A DNA stretch of 64,000 bases from Cycloclasticus sp. Its GTDB lineage: Bacteria; Pseudomonadota; Gammaproteobacteria; Methylococcales; Cycloclasticaceae. Under the pieces are notes generated by a model, which saw only the letters and a list, made by a program, of their open reading frames with translations, was not told the origin of the DNA and ran no database searches. Numbering within the stretch: position 1 is the first letter of the stretch; each line of letters opens with the position of its first letter. A program made the translations under genes and the position numbers. The stretch covers positions 806,001 to 870,000 of the forward strand of contig JBFLJU010000001.1 in assembly GCA_040743155.1 (NCBI GenBank). Reading direction: 5' to 3'. Below are positions 8,987 through 17,860 of this stretch, piece after piece.

Positions 8987-9370
8987 TTATGAAGGCTCAT
9001 GTTTGTTAATAAAATCAGCAATCAATTGAAGGGAGCCGGAGCCGAGTTCTACGTTGACCACCTTATTGTTTTCTACAAAAACAGTTGTCGGTATGGTTTT
9101 AATATTAAATTTCCGTGCGGTTTCTAAATCGCTCGATATATCAAAGGCGATAATTTGCTGATGCTGCCTAACGACAGGCGTTATATTTTTACACGCATCA
9201 CACTCAGGGCTGAAAAAATAATATATCTGCCAGCTGTCTGATTCGCCGACTCTATCACCCAAGAGAGGGTTTGTTTTCCCGATCAGTTTAAATTGGCTTA
9301 AATAAATCTGTCCAAAATAAAGGATTACTAAAACAATAATAGCGGCAACAAAAACGAGAGTGTAATTCAA
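8987..9370 (-). CDS. Membrane-anchored thioredoxin-like protein
   Basis: A 127-residue protein with one N-terminal membrane helix (about residues 4-22) and a thioredoxin fold. The redox motif is FFSPECDACKN (CxxC type) and the cis-proline loop is IKTIPTTVFV. The active site is probably outside the cytoplasm. The start codon is a TTG with no nearby ATG and no clear ribosome site. It begins 8 bases after the E2 stop codon, so translation probably depends on coupling with that gene. Co-transcription with a 2-oxoacid dehydrogenase is suggestive, but its role there is not known. Confidence 0.75.
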   Translation of the reverse strand: MNYTLVFVAAIIVLVILYFGQIYLSQFKLIGKTNPLLGDRVGESDSWQIYYFFSPECDACKNITPVVRQHQQIIAFDISSDLETARKFNIKTIPTTVFVENNKVVNVELGSGSLQLIADFINKHEPS

Positions 9371-9378
9371 TTTGCAGT

Positions 9379-10479
9379 TTAATTTGGTTTTTGGAGGTCA
9401 AGTATAAGCGCTTTTAAAAAACGTGTGGCTTCGCCGCCGGTAACGACTCGGTGATCAACGGTGATTGATAACGGTAATATGTTTTTTATAACGATCTCCC
9501 CATCGACCACAACGGCTTCTTCACGTGCCTTACCCGCACCAACAATAGCAACAGTTGGCGGTAATACGACGGGCATTGCGTAACGACCTGCGATGCTGCC
9601 GTAATTTGATAAGGTAATGGTGTAGCCGCGTAACTCATCGGCTGAAAAGCTCCGTTGTTCAATTTTGGTTTTTAATTCGCTTAGCTTGGCTTGAATGCTA
9701 CTGAGGTCTTCCTGTTCAATATCACGTAGAACGGCAACAAATAAGCCTTGGGGTGCGTCTATTGCGAGCCCGAGATGGATGGCTTTTAAAACACGCCTTC
9801 CTATAGCGTGCGAGTCAAACCAAGCATTTAAAGCGGGTTCTGCCTGACAAGCAACAATGAGTGCTCGAATTAGCCTCGGTGTGATATCAGCCGTGCGTTG
9901 AATGAGGCTTATATCGGCATCATCGACCACGGTAGCAGGCGCTACCTGTGTGTGTGATTGACTCATATTGCGTGCCATTGCTCGGCGTACACCTCTGAGC
10001 GGTTCCATTGGGCCGACCTTGGCTAAAATTTTAGCGACACGCCTAACGTCATCTGATTGAATTAAACCATCATGACCGCTAGGGGTGACGACCGATAGGT
10101 CAACGTCTAAGCGGTGAGCGAGTGCCCTGACGGCGGGCGTGGCTTTGGCGATAAACGTTTGGCCCGTTTTTGTTGAAGGATTTTCTATAATGATGCTGTC
10201 ACTGGTTTCCACTTCACCGACGACGGTGCCCGCATCTTGTTGGTTGTCACCTTCAAATTCCACTAGTGGGTCACCCGTTTTTATGACGTCGTTGATGGCA
10301 CCGTACAAGTGGGTAACGGTGCCAGAAACAGGCGAGGGGATCTCAATGATTGCTTTCGCGGTCTCAACTGAGACTAAGGGATCGCTGGCTGATATGGTGT
10401 CGCCAACGTTGACGTGCCATTCGACGATCTCAGCATCGGGCAGGCCTTCTCCTAAGTCAGGTAAATGAAAGATATTCAT
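9379..10479 (-). CDS. 2-oxoacid dehydrogenase E2 (dihydrolipoyl acyltransferase)
   Basis: A 366-residue enzyme with the full E2 layout: one lipoyl domain (residues 1-78, lipoyl lysine in SVETAKAIIEI), a short linker, a peripheral subunit-binding domain (KATPAVRALAHRLDVDLSVV, about 112-150), and a catalytic domain ending in ITVDHRVVTGGEATRFLKAL. The usual catalytic DHRxxDG is changed at the aspartate position (DHRVVTGG), while the catalytic histidine is kept. It transfers the acyl group from E1 to CoA. Pyruvate or branched-chain 2-oxoacids are both possible; no E3 gene is adjacent. Its start overlaps the E1 beta stop by 4 bases. Confidence 0.88.
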   Translation of the reverse strand: MNIFHLPDLGEGLPDAEIVEWHVNVGDTISASDPLVSVETAKAIIEIPSPVSGTVTHLYGAINDVIKTGDPLVEFEGDNQQDAGTVVGEVETSDSIIIENPSTKTGQTFIAKATPAVRALAHRLDVDLSVVTPSGHDGLIQSDDVRRVAKILAKVGPMEPLRGVRRAMARNMSQSHTQVAPATVVDDADISLIQRTADITPRLIRALIVACQAEPALNAWFDSHAIGRRVLKAIHLGLAIDAPQGLFVAVLRDIEQEDLSSIQAKLSELKTKIEQRSFSADELRGYTITLSNYGSIAGRYAMPVVLPPTVAIVGAGKAREEAVVVDGEIVIKNILPLSITVDHRVVTGGEATRFLKALILDLQKPN

Positions 10480-11456
10480 TGGTACTCCATTGTTTTAAGA
10501 GCTGAGCCAATAATACGCTCGGTGCTTGGCATGTAAAAGTGCTCGTTTTGAAACATGGGCATGACCGTGTCGTATCCGGTAACGCGAAGAATGGGAGCGA
10601 GTAGAGAGGTAATATTTTTTTCAGCCAGTTGCGCCGCTATTTCTGCACCGACACCACCCGTTTTGGCGGCCTCGTGAATGATGACGCAGCGTCCTGTTTT
10701 ATTAACAGAGTCGATAATAGTGTTGATGTCGAGGGGTTTTATCGTTGCGACATCTATCACTTCTGCATCGATACCCTGTTGGGCCAATTGTTTAGCGGCT
10801 TGCAATGTTTCTTTAAGCATAGCGCCCCAACTGACGAGTGTTAAATCAATGCCTTCACGAAGTATAAAACAAGTATCTAAGGGTAGGGGGTGAGCATTGT
10901 CTTCAATGGCTTGTTTACCATCACGGTAAATGCGCTTGGGTTCAAGAAAAATAACGGGGTCTGGGTCTTGTATGGCTGCAATCAAAAGCCCGTATGCGCG
11001 AGCGGGTGATGAGGGTATAACGACGCGTAATCCGGGGATGTGGGCGAAAATGGCTTCGGTACTTTCCGAATGGTGCTCTGGTGCGTGAATGCCGCCGCCA
11101 AACGGTACTCGTATGACCATAGGGCAACTTAAACGCCCGCGTGTCCGATTTCGTAGTCGAGCGGCGTGGTTTAAAATTTGATCAATGGCGGGGTAGATAA
11201 AGCCCATAAACTGAATTTCCACGATAGGAATCAAGCCTTGACTCGCCATCCCAATGGACATACCCACGATAGCCGATTCAGCCAGCGGTGTATCAACAAC
11301 ACGTTGCTCTCCAAATTCTTGTTGTAATTTGTCGGTAGCGCGGAAAACGCCACCATTGGTACCGACATCTTCACCCAACACGACGATATGTTCGTTTGCC
11401 CGCATTTGATTAGCGAGTGCATTATTTATCGCTTCAACCATTGTCCATTCATTCAT
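10476..11456 (-). CDS. 2-oxoacid dehydrogenase E1 component, beta subunit
   Basis: A 326-residue transketolase-like beta subunit: VLGEDVGTNGGVFRAT near residue 25, VEIQFMGFIYPAIDQI, and RVPFGGGIHAPEHHSES, where the HH pair belongs to the active site. It pairs with the alpha subunit encoded just upstream, whose end it overlaps by 8 bases, to decarboxylate a 2-oxoacid with thiamine diphosphate. The sequence style is that of the heterotetrameric pyruvate or branched-chain 2-oxoacid dehydrogenases rather than the homodimeric AceE. Confidence 0.88.
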   Translation of the reverse strand: MNEWTMVEAINNALANQMRANEHIVVLGEDVGTNGGVFRATDKLQQEFGEQRVVDTPLAESAIVGMSIGMASQGLIPIVEIQFMGFIYPAIDQILNHAARLRNRTRGRLSCPMVIRVPFGGGIHAPEHHSESTEAIFAHIPGLRVVIPSSPARAYGLLIAAIQDPDPVIFLEPKRIYRDGKQAIEDNAHPLPLDTCFILREGIDLTLVSWGAMLKETLQAAKQLAQQGIDAEVIDVATIKPLDINTIIDSVNKTGRCVIIHEAAKTGGVGAEIAAQLAEKNITSLLAPILRVTGYDTVMPMFQNEHFYMPSTERIIGSALKTMEYQ

Positions 11457-12525
11457 GATGTTTGAGTTCCTCTAGAAACGCTTGCTTCTGTTCGGCAAGG
11501 CTGTCTGGTAATTGCTGGTACATATAGTCGAAGAATTCACTGGGTTGTTGAGGAGGAAGGTTTTTATAGGTTTCAACGGCAGCATCAACCCGTTGTTGGC
11601 ACAGTTCGTATAAATCCTGATCTTCAGTTTTACTCCAAGAAAAGGTATTAGTTAAGAAACGTTTGTAGCGTATTAATGGTTCCTTTTGACGGGCATTATC
11701 TAGCTCTGTTGGATTCATATAACGAGATGAATCATCGGCTGTGGTATGGTCACAAATTCGATAGGTAACAGCCTCTATAAAAAAAGGTTTATTGTTTAGG
11801 CGAATTTTTTCGAGGGCATTTTGAATGCTTAACAATAAGCCCAAGACGTCATTACCGTCTACTCGTATGGCATCTATGCCCGCAGAAGTCGCCTTGTGGG
11901 CGATAGTTTCTGAAGCTGTTTGATGCTGTAACGGAACGGATATAGCCCATTGGTTATTGTTAACAATGAATAGCGTTGGTAACGACATGGCGCCGGCAAT
12001 GTTTAATGATTCATAGAAATCGCCCTTGGAGGTTGCGCCGTCGCCACAGGTGACAACGGCAACATTTTGTTTTTTCTGATACTTTAAGGCGAATGCGATA
12101 CCTATCGCGTGACATAGCTGGGTCGCAATTGGAACACACAGTGGGAAGTCTTTTGCTTGATGTGAAAAGTTGCTGCCCCGCTCATCGCCACCCCAGTATT
12201 GCAGGATTTCTTCTAGCAGCACGCCGCGCTGTATTTGTGCGGCTATATCACGGTAATAAGGAATTAATACATCGTCTGCCAACACGGCTTTGCCAATGGC
12301 CGTGCCGATGGCTTCTTGTCCTCTAGTTGAGGCGTAGGTGCCAATGGAGCCGGTCCTTTGTAAATTAATGGCGGTTTCGTCGAAAAGCCTTGTGGTGACG
12401 AGAGTCCGATAAAGGTCGATCAGTAGCTCTTTTTTATTGAGCGAATCGGGCAGAGGGTGCAATAAAACACCATCCTCATCTAAGGATCTAAAACATTCAA
12501 TTGTGAACCCATTTTTATTATTCAT
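11449..12525 (-). CDS. 2-oxoacid dehydrogenase E1 component, alpha subunit
   Basis: A 358-residue alpha subunit containing the thiamine diphosphate and magnesium motif GDGATSKGDFYESLNIAG (with NNNQWAISVP closing it), STRGQEAIGTA near residue 64, and the phosphorylation-loop-like YRICDHTTADDSSRY. It is the first gene of a four-gene unit (E1 alpha, E1 beta, E2, thioredoxin-like) with overlapping ends. Its substrate is most likely pyruvate or a branched-chain 2-oxoacid; sequence alone does not decide. Confidence 0.87.
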   Translation of the reverse strand: MNNKNGFTIECFRSLDEDGVLLHPLPDSLNKKELLIDLYRTLVTTRLFDETAINLQRTGSIGTYASTRGQEAIGTAIGKAVLADDVLIPYYRDIAAQIQRGVLLEEILQYWGGDERGSNFSHQAKDFPLCVPIATQLCHAIGIAFALKYQKKQNVAVVTCGDGATSKGDFYESLNIAGAMSLPTLFIVNNNQWAISVPLQHQTASETIAHKATSAGIDAIRVDGNDVLGLLLSIQNALEKIRLNNKPFFIEAVTYRICDHTTADDSSRYMNPTELDNARQKEPLIRYKRFLTNTFSWSKTEDQDLYELCQQRVDAAVETYKNLPPQQPSEFFDYMYQQLPDSLAEQKQAFLEELKHHE

Positions 12526-12630
12526 TGGTGGTCCTCTACATGGATGTAGTCGGCTCGTTAGGCAACTTACGCGTTTAAAAGTTCAGCTGTTTTGGCATTA
12601 AACGTTAAGCTTAATGACGTTGTAAATAAT

Positions 12631-12659
12631 CTTAATGTTTATAGTTGGCGAGTTATAAT
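12631..12659 (+). promoter_or_regulatory. Possible sigma-70 promoter for the NodI/NodJ-type operon
   Basis: A perfect TATAAT at 12654-12659 lies 42 bases before the ABC ATPase start, with a poor -35 (CTTAAT, 12631-12636) at 17 bases. The -10 element is good but the -35 match is weak, so this is tentative. Confidence 0.35.
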
Positions 12660-12701
12660 GCGCGACTAATAAAAGGTTGCCATTCATAAATCATATCACT
12701 A

Positions 12702-13634
12702 ATGAACGCTGTTAATTCTCCATTGCAAATCGTAACCTCAAATAAGCTTACTAAGTTATACGGCGGCAAAAAGGTCGTTAATGAGCTGGATCTCATTATT
12801 GATACGGGTTGTTTTTGCGGAATTTTGGGTCCGAACGGAGCTGGTAAAACGACGACATTAAGAATGTTGATTGGGCATTGTCCTATGGATAGTGGTGAAT
12901 TATCTATTTTTGGTTTAGCCATGCCGCAAAACGCATCCCTAATTAGGGAGTCCGTGGGTGTGGTTCCTCAAATGGATAATTTGGATCCAGATTTTACTGT
13001 TAAAGAAAACCTATACGTGTACGGTCGGTTTTTTGGCATTGATTCGGTGACGTTAAAGGAACGGACTAAGGAATTACTCGAATTTGCCTCGTTAGAAGAA
13101 AAGGCGGATTGTAAAATATCGGAATTATCAGGCGGTATGCGGCGTCGTTTAACCTTGGCGAGAGCGTTAATTAATAAACCTAAAATGTTGATTTTGGATG
13201 AGCCAACAACAGGCTTAGACCCACAAGCTCGACAGGCTATTTGGCAAAAGCTACGCGAATTAAAGAAACAAGGTTTAACGCTTATTTTAACGACCCACTA
13301 TATGGAAGAAGCAGAACGCTTGTGTGACCGTGTGATTGTTATGGATCATGGCGAGGTCATGGCTGATGCGCCACCAAAACAATTGATAAGAGGTGAAATT
13401 GAGGCGCATGTGCTTGAAGTTCATGCGGCACCAGATGATTTAGTCGACAAGCTAAAACAAGATAAATCTATAGCGCGTTTTGAAAAGTCCGGTGATATCT
13501 GTTTTTTCTACGGTGAAAAATTGACCTATGCACTAGAGGTGCTGGAGCAGGATTTGCATGATGATTATTTATTTCGTCCGGCAAACTTAGAGGACGTTTT
13601 TATCAAATTAACCGGGCGAGATCTTCGTGAATAA
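12702..13634 (+). CDS. ABC transporter ATP-binding protein, NodI/DrrA type
   Basis: A 310-residue ABC ATPase: Walker A GPNGAGKTTT at about 43-52, Q-loop VVPQMDN, signature LSGGMRRRLTLARAL, Walker B MLILDEPTTGLDP, and switch histidine in TTHYMEEAE. The C-terminal 80 residues match the NodI/CcmA-like regulatory extension. It pairs with the permease that overlaps its end by 8 bases. The family exports lipids, lipo-oligosaccharides or drugs; the substrate here is unknown and no nodulation genes are near. Confidence 0.88.
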   Translation: MNAVNSPLQIVTSNKLTKLYGGKKVVNELDLIIDTGCFCGILGPNGAGKTTTLRMLIGHCPMDSGELSIFGLAMPQNASLIRESVGVVPQMDNLDPDFTVKENLYVYGRFFGIDSVTLKERTKELLEFASLEEKADCKISELSGGMRRRLTLARALINKPKMLILDEPTTGLDPQARQAIWQKLRELKKQGLTLILTTHYMEEAERLCDRVIVMDHGEVMADAPPKQLIRGEIEAHVLEVHAAPDDLVDKLKQDKSIARFEKSGDICFFYGEKLTYALEVLEQDLHDDYLFRPANLEDVFIKLTGRDLRE

Positions 13635-14409
13635 GTTGGCTAATATGGTGCTTTTTTTATCGAGAAGCCTATCAATCTGGTCGAGAAATATTCGTGTTTG
13701 GGGCAAGCTTGCTGGTCCTTCACTAATGGGTAATTTTGGTGAGCCACTACTGTATCTACTGGTGTTAGGTTATGGCCTAGGTAAATTTGTGGGTGAAATT
13801 GAAGGCTTGTCGTACATGGCCTTTTTGGCCTCCGGTGTTATTTGCACGAGTGCCGTTAATTCAGCTAGTTTTGAAGGAATGTACTCTGCTTATACGCGAA
13901 TGGATGTACAGCAAACATGGATCGGAATGTTGGCCACGCCGATTAATGTTGGTGAAGTGGTTTTTGGCGAGATACTTTGGGCGGCCACTAAAAGCCTTAT
14001 TAGTGTTGTTGCTATTTTGATTGTTGCGACAGGCTTGGGCTTGGTTGAAAATGGCTGGGCGATATTTATTTTGCCGGTCGCTTTTTTAACGGGGCTGTGC
14101 TTTGCATCATTAGCGTTACTGGTGACCTCCAGCGCCAAAAGCTATGATTTTTTCCTGTATTACACAACACTGTTTATTACACCTATGGTGTTGTTAAGTG
14201 GCGTTTTCTTTCCAATCGATACATTACCTGATACGGTGCAGTGGTTAGCCAAGGTGTTGCCTCTGTATCACGCGATTTCTTTGGTGCGACCGCTGATGAC
14301 TGGCGGTGAGGTTTCGTCAGTGTTTTTACACGTGTTTGTGTTGGCGACGTTTGGAACGACTGCTGCGATGTTAGCCTCTTTCCGGATAAGGAAAAGGCTC
14401 ATAAAATGA
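13627..14409 (+). CDS. ABC-2 type permease, NodJ type
   Basis: A 260-residue protein with about six membrane helices, starting at a GTG inside the end of the ATPase gene. It resembles NodJ: FGEPLLYLLVLGYGLG near residue 37, SGVFFPIDTLPDTVQWLAKVLPLYHA near residue 200, and a conserved helix with LARYFG-like spacing. Together with the upstream ATPase it forms an exporter. The stop codon is inside a strong terminator hairpin. Confidence 0.86.
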   Translation: MNKLANMVLFLSRSLSIWSRNIRVWGKLAGPSLMGNFGEPLLYLLVLGYGLGKFVGEIEGLSYMAFLASGVICTSAVNSASFEGMYSAYTRMDVQQTWIGMLATPINVGEVVFGEILWAATKSLISVVAILIVATGLGLVENGWAIFILPVAFLTGLCFASLALLVTSSAKSYDFFLYYTTLFITPMVLLSGVFFPIDTLPDTVQWLAKVLPLYHAISLVRPLMTGGEVSSVFLHVFVLATFGTTAAMLASFRIRKRLIK

Positions 14410-14418
14410 GCCTTTTTT
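14392..14418 (+). terminator. Rho-independent terminator of the ABC exporter operon
   Basis: An 11-bp perfect stem (AAAAGGCTCAT at 14392-14402 with ATGAGCCTTTT at 14406-14416) has a 3-base loop and ends in a T-run. The permease stop codon lies in the loop and the 3' arm. Confidence 0.85.
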
Positions 14419-14443
14419 ATCAATATAAAAAGCTCTAGATAGT

Positions 14444-15463
14444 TTATTCCGATACGATAATTTTATTTCGTCCGGTCTCTTTTGCTTCGTACAAAGCATT
14501 ATCTGCACGTTCTATAAAAGAGTCTACGCTGTCATCATTTATGAGAATTGCAATACCAGCAGAAACCGTGACTTTGCCGATGGTTTCTCCCCTATCTTTG
14601 CGTTGAAGTTTGCTATTACACATAGCTGTGCGTATTTTTTCGGCTAATTGTTTTACGTCAGCTATTGCTAAACCGGTTAAAAGGATTGCAAATTCTTCGC
14701 CGCCATACCTAGCGATGTGGTGATCTGAGCCAATTATCTGGGTTATAAGGGCTGAGACATAACGAATAATACGATCGCCTACAAGGTGACCAAAGTTGTC
14801 GTTAACGCGCTTAAAGTGATCGATATCGAGCATGATTAACGTAGTATTCGCTTTTTTCTGACCGTAAACGGCAGTGTCCATGGCTTTGTCAAAAGCGCCT
14901 CGATTTTTGAGTCCTGTTAAAGAGTCTTTTTCTGCACTAGCTCTTACAGCCTCAAGCTCTGCTTTCATCTTGCTGATTTCAGCGCTCGTTTCTTGCATGC
15001 GAGCTTGAGTTGTTTGATTTTCCTTAACCATTTTGCGAGTATCTTGCATTATTTGTTGCAGGATAAGCGCAGTCGTTTGTGGGTCATTGGTGGACGATAA
15101 AGTGGCTGCGTGTTTGTTAATAACGTTGTCGTATTCGCCGGCCCCATTGTTAACGTGTTGTACCTCTTCTGAAGCCTCAAACATGACTTTTTCCAAAGAC
15201 TGCTGGATTTTCTCTTGTTGTTCTAGAGGAGCGCCACCGTTGATGTATTTCTCATACAGCTCAAGCATGATGACAATGCTAAAGGGCTTTTTCTCGCTAA
15301 TGAGGGTATCGACTACTTCATTAAGAGCTTGTGAGGAACCTGATAGGTAACAATAAAATATAGAGTAATTGATGGGTGTGGGTGCTAGCTTATGCTGGGA
15401 TAGCATAGGGATAACTTGTCTAAGGTACTCGGCGGCTTGTCTGAGTTCGTCTTGTTGTAACAT
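14444..15463 (-). CDS. Diguanylate cyclase (GGDEF domain)
   Basis: A 339-residue protein. The N-terminal 165 residues are helical (coiled-coil-like around 120-165, with no membrane helix). The C-terminal GGDEF domain starts at DSLTGLKNRGAFD, and the active loop RYGGEEF is at residues 252-258, an intact catalytic form. The product-inhibition site (RxxD five residues before GGEEF) is absent; GSDH stands in its place. It should make cyclic di-GMP from GTP in the cytoplasm. A PilZ protein at 27.5 kb is a possible receptor, but that link is only inferred. Confidence 0.9.
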   Translation of the reverse strand: MLQQDELRQAAEYLRQVIPMLSQHKLAPTPINYSIFYCYLSGSSQALNEVVDTLISEKKPFSIVIMLELYEKYINGGAPLEQQEKIQQSLEKVMFEASEEVQHVNNGAGEYDNVINKHAATLSSTNDPQTTALILQQIMQDTRKMVKENQTTQARMQETSAEISKMKAELEAVRASAEKDSLTGLKNRGAFDKAMDTAVYGQKKANTTLIMLDIDHFKRVNDNFGHLVGDRIIRYVSALITQIIGSDHHIARYGGEEFAILLTGLAIADVKQLAEKIRTAMCNSKLQRKDRGETIGKVTVSAGIAILINDDSVDSFIERADNALYEAKETGRNKIIVSE

Positions 15464-15542
15464 TGAGTTTCCTAGCGTTATGGCGGATTATAAAATTCTT
15501 TTTCTGTCGGTAATAATAATACAAAACGGTATGTTTGTTGCA

Positions 15543-15559
15543 ATAAAGCGCCGCTTTAT
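15543..15559. repeat. Short palindrome in the gap between diguanylate cyclase and transglycosylase genes
   Basis: ATAAAGC and GCTTTAT (7 bp, 3-base spacer) form a perfect palindrome in the 257-base divergent intergenic region. It may be an operator. Nothing else in this gap was recognised beyond AT-rich promoter-like sequence near 15680. Confidence 0.3.
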
Positions 15560-15720
15560 GGGGTTGGTTTGCAAGAATTCCTGAGTTTTGCTCGCGGTTG
15601 TGACGTAGTTCAATAATTTAGTGGCTGTATGTGGACGCTGTATTCTAGCAATTCAGAGTCAGCACGAAGTTTGCCTATGTTATAACAATGTCTTCCTTTA
15701 TATAGTTCTTGATAAATTAT

Positions 15721-16314
15721 ATGTTTTCTATTTATCGTATTGTATTATTTACATTTTTAATGCTGCCTAGCGCACAGGCGGATTTGTATAAAAAAACGGA
15801 TGAGCATGGCCGTGTATTTTTTACAGATAGGCCTGTGGGTGGTGGCTATCGGCTGGTTATGCAAACGCCTAGAAAAGGCACGATTAAATATAAAAATTTT
15901 CAGCAAAACCGCCGTAAATTAACTCCCTTAATTCGACAGAAAGCAAGAAAGCATAAAGTGGATCCGGCGCTTGTCATGGCAGTAATTCATGCTGAGTCCG
16001 CTTATGATAAAAATGCATTATCAATGGCTGGAGCAGTGGGCTTGATGCAGTTGATGCCAGCAACTGCTCGGCGATTTGGGGTTAGTAACCGTAACGATGC
16101 GGCGCAAAATGTTACTGGTGGTGTTCGCTATTTGCGGCATTTGTTAGAAAGGTATAAATTTGATATTAGGTTGGCGTTGGCCGCATACAACGCGGGTGAA
16201 TCAGCTGTTTCAAAGTATGGGAACAAGGTGCCGCCATATCCAGAAACGCAAAATTATGTTAAAAAAGTTGTGGCTTATTACCAAAATTATTTAAGTGGGA
16301 ATAAGGACTTTTAG
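15721..16314 (+). CDS. Lytic transglycosylase with SLT domain and N-terminal DUF4124
   Basis: The 197-residue precursor has a signal peptide cut after AQA (residue 20). A short DUF4124 segment follows (DLYKKTDEHGRVFFTDRP), then an SLT domain with the catalytic glutamate in AVIHAESAYDKNALS (E92), GLMQLMPATARRFGV, and ALAAYNAGESAV. It cleaves peptidoglycan between MurNAc and GlcNAc in the periplasm. I use the ATG at 15721; a TTG four codons earlier is less likely because it would lengthen the start of the signal peptide. Confidence 0.88.
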   Translation: MFSIYRIVLFTFLMLPSAQADLYKKTDEHGRVFFTDRPVGGGYRLVMQTPRKGTIKYKNFQQNRRKLTPLIRQKARKHKVDPALVMAVIHAESAYDKNALSMAGAVGLMQLMPATARRFGVSNRNDAAQNVTGGVRYLRHLLERYKFDIRLALAAYNAGESAVSKYGNKVPPYPETQNYVKKVVAYYQNYLSGNKDF

Positions 16315-16340
16315 TAACGAAAATTTAATAGAAGGTTAAT

Positions 16341-16718
16341 ATGCGTTTATTACACACGATGTTACGTGTAGCTGATTTAGATCGTTCAATTCAGTTTTAT
16401 ACTGAGGTGCTTGGAATGACATTGCTGAGAAAGCGGGATTTCAAAGAGGCTCGGTTCACGCTGGCGTTTGTTGGGTTTAAAGCAGAAAGTGAAGAAGCGG
16501 TTATTGAATTAACGCATAATTGGGATGTTGGAGAATACGATCAAGGGAATGCGTTTGGACATATTGCTATACAGGTTGATGATGTATACGAAGCCTGTGA
16601 ATTGATACGACAAAAAGGTGGTGAAATAACACGAGAAGCCGGTCCAATGAAGGGTACTGACAGCATTTTAGCGTTTGTTAAAGACCCTGATGGGTACTCG
16701 ATAGAGCTATTGAATTAG
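16341..16718 (+). CDS. gloA: Lactoylglutathione lyase (glyoxalase I)
   Basis: A 125-residue metalloenzyme with the pattern of Glo[21 protein letters not shown] at the start (metal ligand H5), [24 protein letters not shown] (second metal histidine), and [11 protein letters not shown] at the C-terminus (metal glutamate). It converts the hemithioacetal of methylglyoxal and glutathione to S-lactoylglutathione. It starts 26 bases after the transglycosylase. The gor gene in the same window fits a glutathione-using organism. Confidence 0.93.
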   Translation: MRLLHTMLRVADLDRSIQFYTEVLGMTLLRKRDFKEARFTLAFVGFKAESEEAVIELTHNWDVGEYDQGNAFGHIAIQVDDVYEACELIRQKGGEITREAGPMKGTDSILAFVKDPDGYSIELLN

Positions 16719-16721
16719 CAT

Positions 16722-17309
16722 TTAAAGAACCTTGATGCCCATTGTATTTAGTATATTCGCCAACTTAATTAATGGTAGGCCGACAAGGGCATTTGGGTCG
16801 TCACCTTCAATTTTTTCAAACAAGGCAATGCCTAAGCCCTCTGACTTAAAAGCAGCAGCGCAACCATATGGTTTATCGCGTTTGACGTAGTTTGTTATTT
16901 CTTCTAAAGATAGGTTTTTCATGTGAACGCTACAAATGTCTGTATCGATGATTGTTTCGTTAGTTTTAGAATTTAGAACACATAGGCTGGTGTAGAAGGT
17001 AATAGTGTTCCCAGAAGAAAGCGTTAGTTGTTGAATGGATTTCTCGAATGAGCCGGGTTTGGTTAATTGTCTGTCGCCGAGCATGGCGACTTGATCGGAA
17101 CCAATAATGAGGTGGTCTGGAAAATTTATGGCTAGAGCGCTCGCTTTTTCAGTAGCAAGTCGTTTTGACAGTGTTAGCGGTGTTTCGTTTGGTTTGCTTG
17201 ACTCATCTATATCCGGCGATGCGGTGTCAAAAGTTGCGTAAATTTTTTCCAGCAGCTCTTTTCGGAAAGGAGAGCTAGAAGCTAATACTAATTTTGGATT
17301 TTTTTTCAT
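16722..17309 (-). CDS. Maf-family nucleotide pyrophosphatase (YceF type)
   Basis: A 195-residue Maf/HAM1-like protein: LVLASSSPFRKELL at residues 7-20 binds the nucleotide phosphate, DIDESSKPNETP follows, IIGSDQVAM holds a catalytic aspartate, and GCAAAFKSEGLG is typical of the YceF subgroup, which hydrolyses 7-methyl-GTP. It is convergent with gloA (3 bases) and divergent from yceD, as in E. coli where yceF adjoins yceD-rpmF. Confidence 0.9.
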   Translation of the reverse strand: MKKNPKLVLASSSPFRKELLEKIYATFDTASPDIDESSKPNETPLTLSKRLATEKASALAINFPDHLIIGSDQVAMLGDRQLTKPGSFEKSIQQLTLSSGNTITFYTSLCVLNSKTNETIIDTDICSVHMKNLSLEEITNYVKRDKPYGCAAAFKSEGLGIALFEKIEGDDPNALVGLPLIKLANILNTMGIKVL

Positions 17310-17347
17310 ATAATATACCGATCTAAATTAATGCTATTTTACCTAAT

Positions 17348-17860
17348 ATGAGCAAATCATTACAGATAGAAGTTGATCCGTTACTGTGCGCAAGTCAGGA
17401 GCGAGTTATCACAGGTGCGCTACCTTACGAGGAATTGAAACAGATTCAAGGTGATATCGAGTCATCTAGTTTACCCATAAAGGTGGATTTAATGTTTTCG
17501 AGAGCTGGTAAATTTGTTGTTTTGACGGGTCGGATTTCAGCTAATCTCGTGTTACAATGCGCCGCCTGCTTGGAATCAATGGATTTTTCAGTAGAAATAG
17601 ACGTTAAATTGGCGATTATTAATGATGAGGCGCTGATGACTTTGGTGCCGGATGGTTATGAGCCCTATTTGTATGAAGGGGATCGATTGCTGATGAGTGA
17701 TGTTGTTGAAGCTGAAGTCGTTTTAATACTTCCAAGCATCGGCAGACACGAAGTTTGTCCGGTAGAACTACCAAAAAGTAGTGCAAGTAAAGATTTCGTG
17801 CATGAAACGGAAAAGAAGAAAAATCCGTTTGAGGCGCTAGAAAAGTTAAAGTTGAATTGA
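17348..17860 (+). CDS. yceD: YceD/DUF177 family protein
   Basis: A 170-residue member of the DUF177 family, which is almost always encoded directly before rpmF and is linked to 23S rRNA accumulation in E. coli and plants. The conserved core GRISANLVLQCAACLESMDF holds a CxxC pair near residues 72-75, with CPVELPK near the C-terminus. It lies 142 bases before rpmF. Confidence 0.88.
   Translation: MSKSLQIEVDPLLCASQERVITGALPYEELKQIQGDIESSSLPIKVDLMFSRAGKFVVLTGRISANLVLQCAACLESMDFSVEIDVKLAIINDEALMTLVPDGYEPYLYEGDRLLMSDVVEAEVVLILPSIGRHEVCPVELPKSSASKDFVHETEKKKNPFEALEKLKLN

Noticed and set aside
12702-14409. Nodulation factor export
   Set aside because: NodI/NodJ similarity is family-wide; there are no nod genes and the host is not rhizobial.
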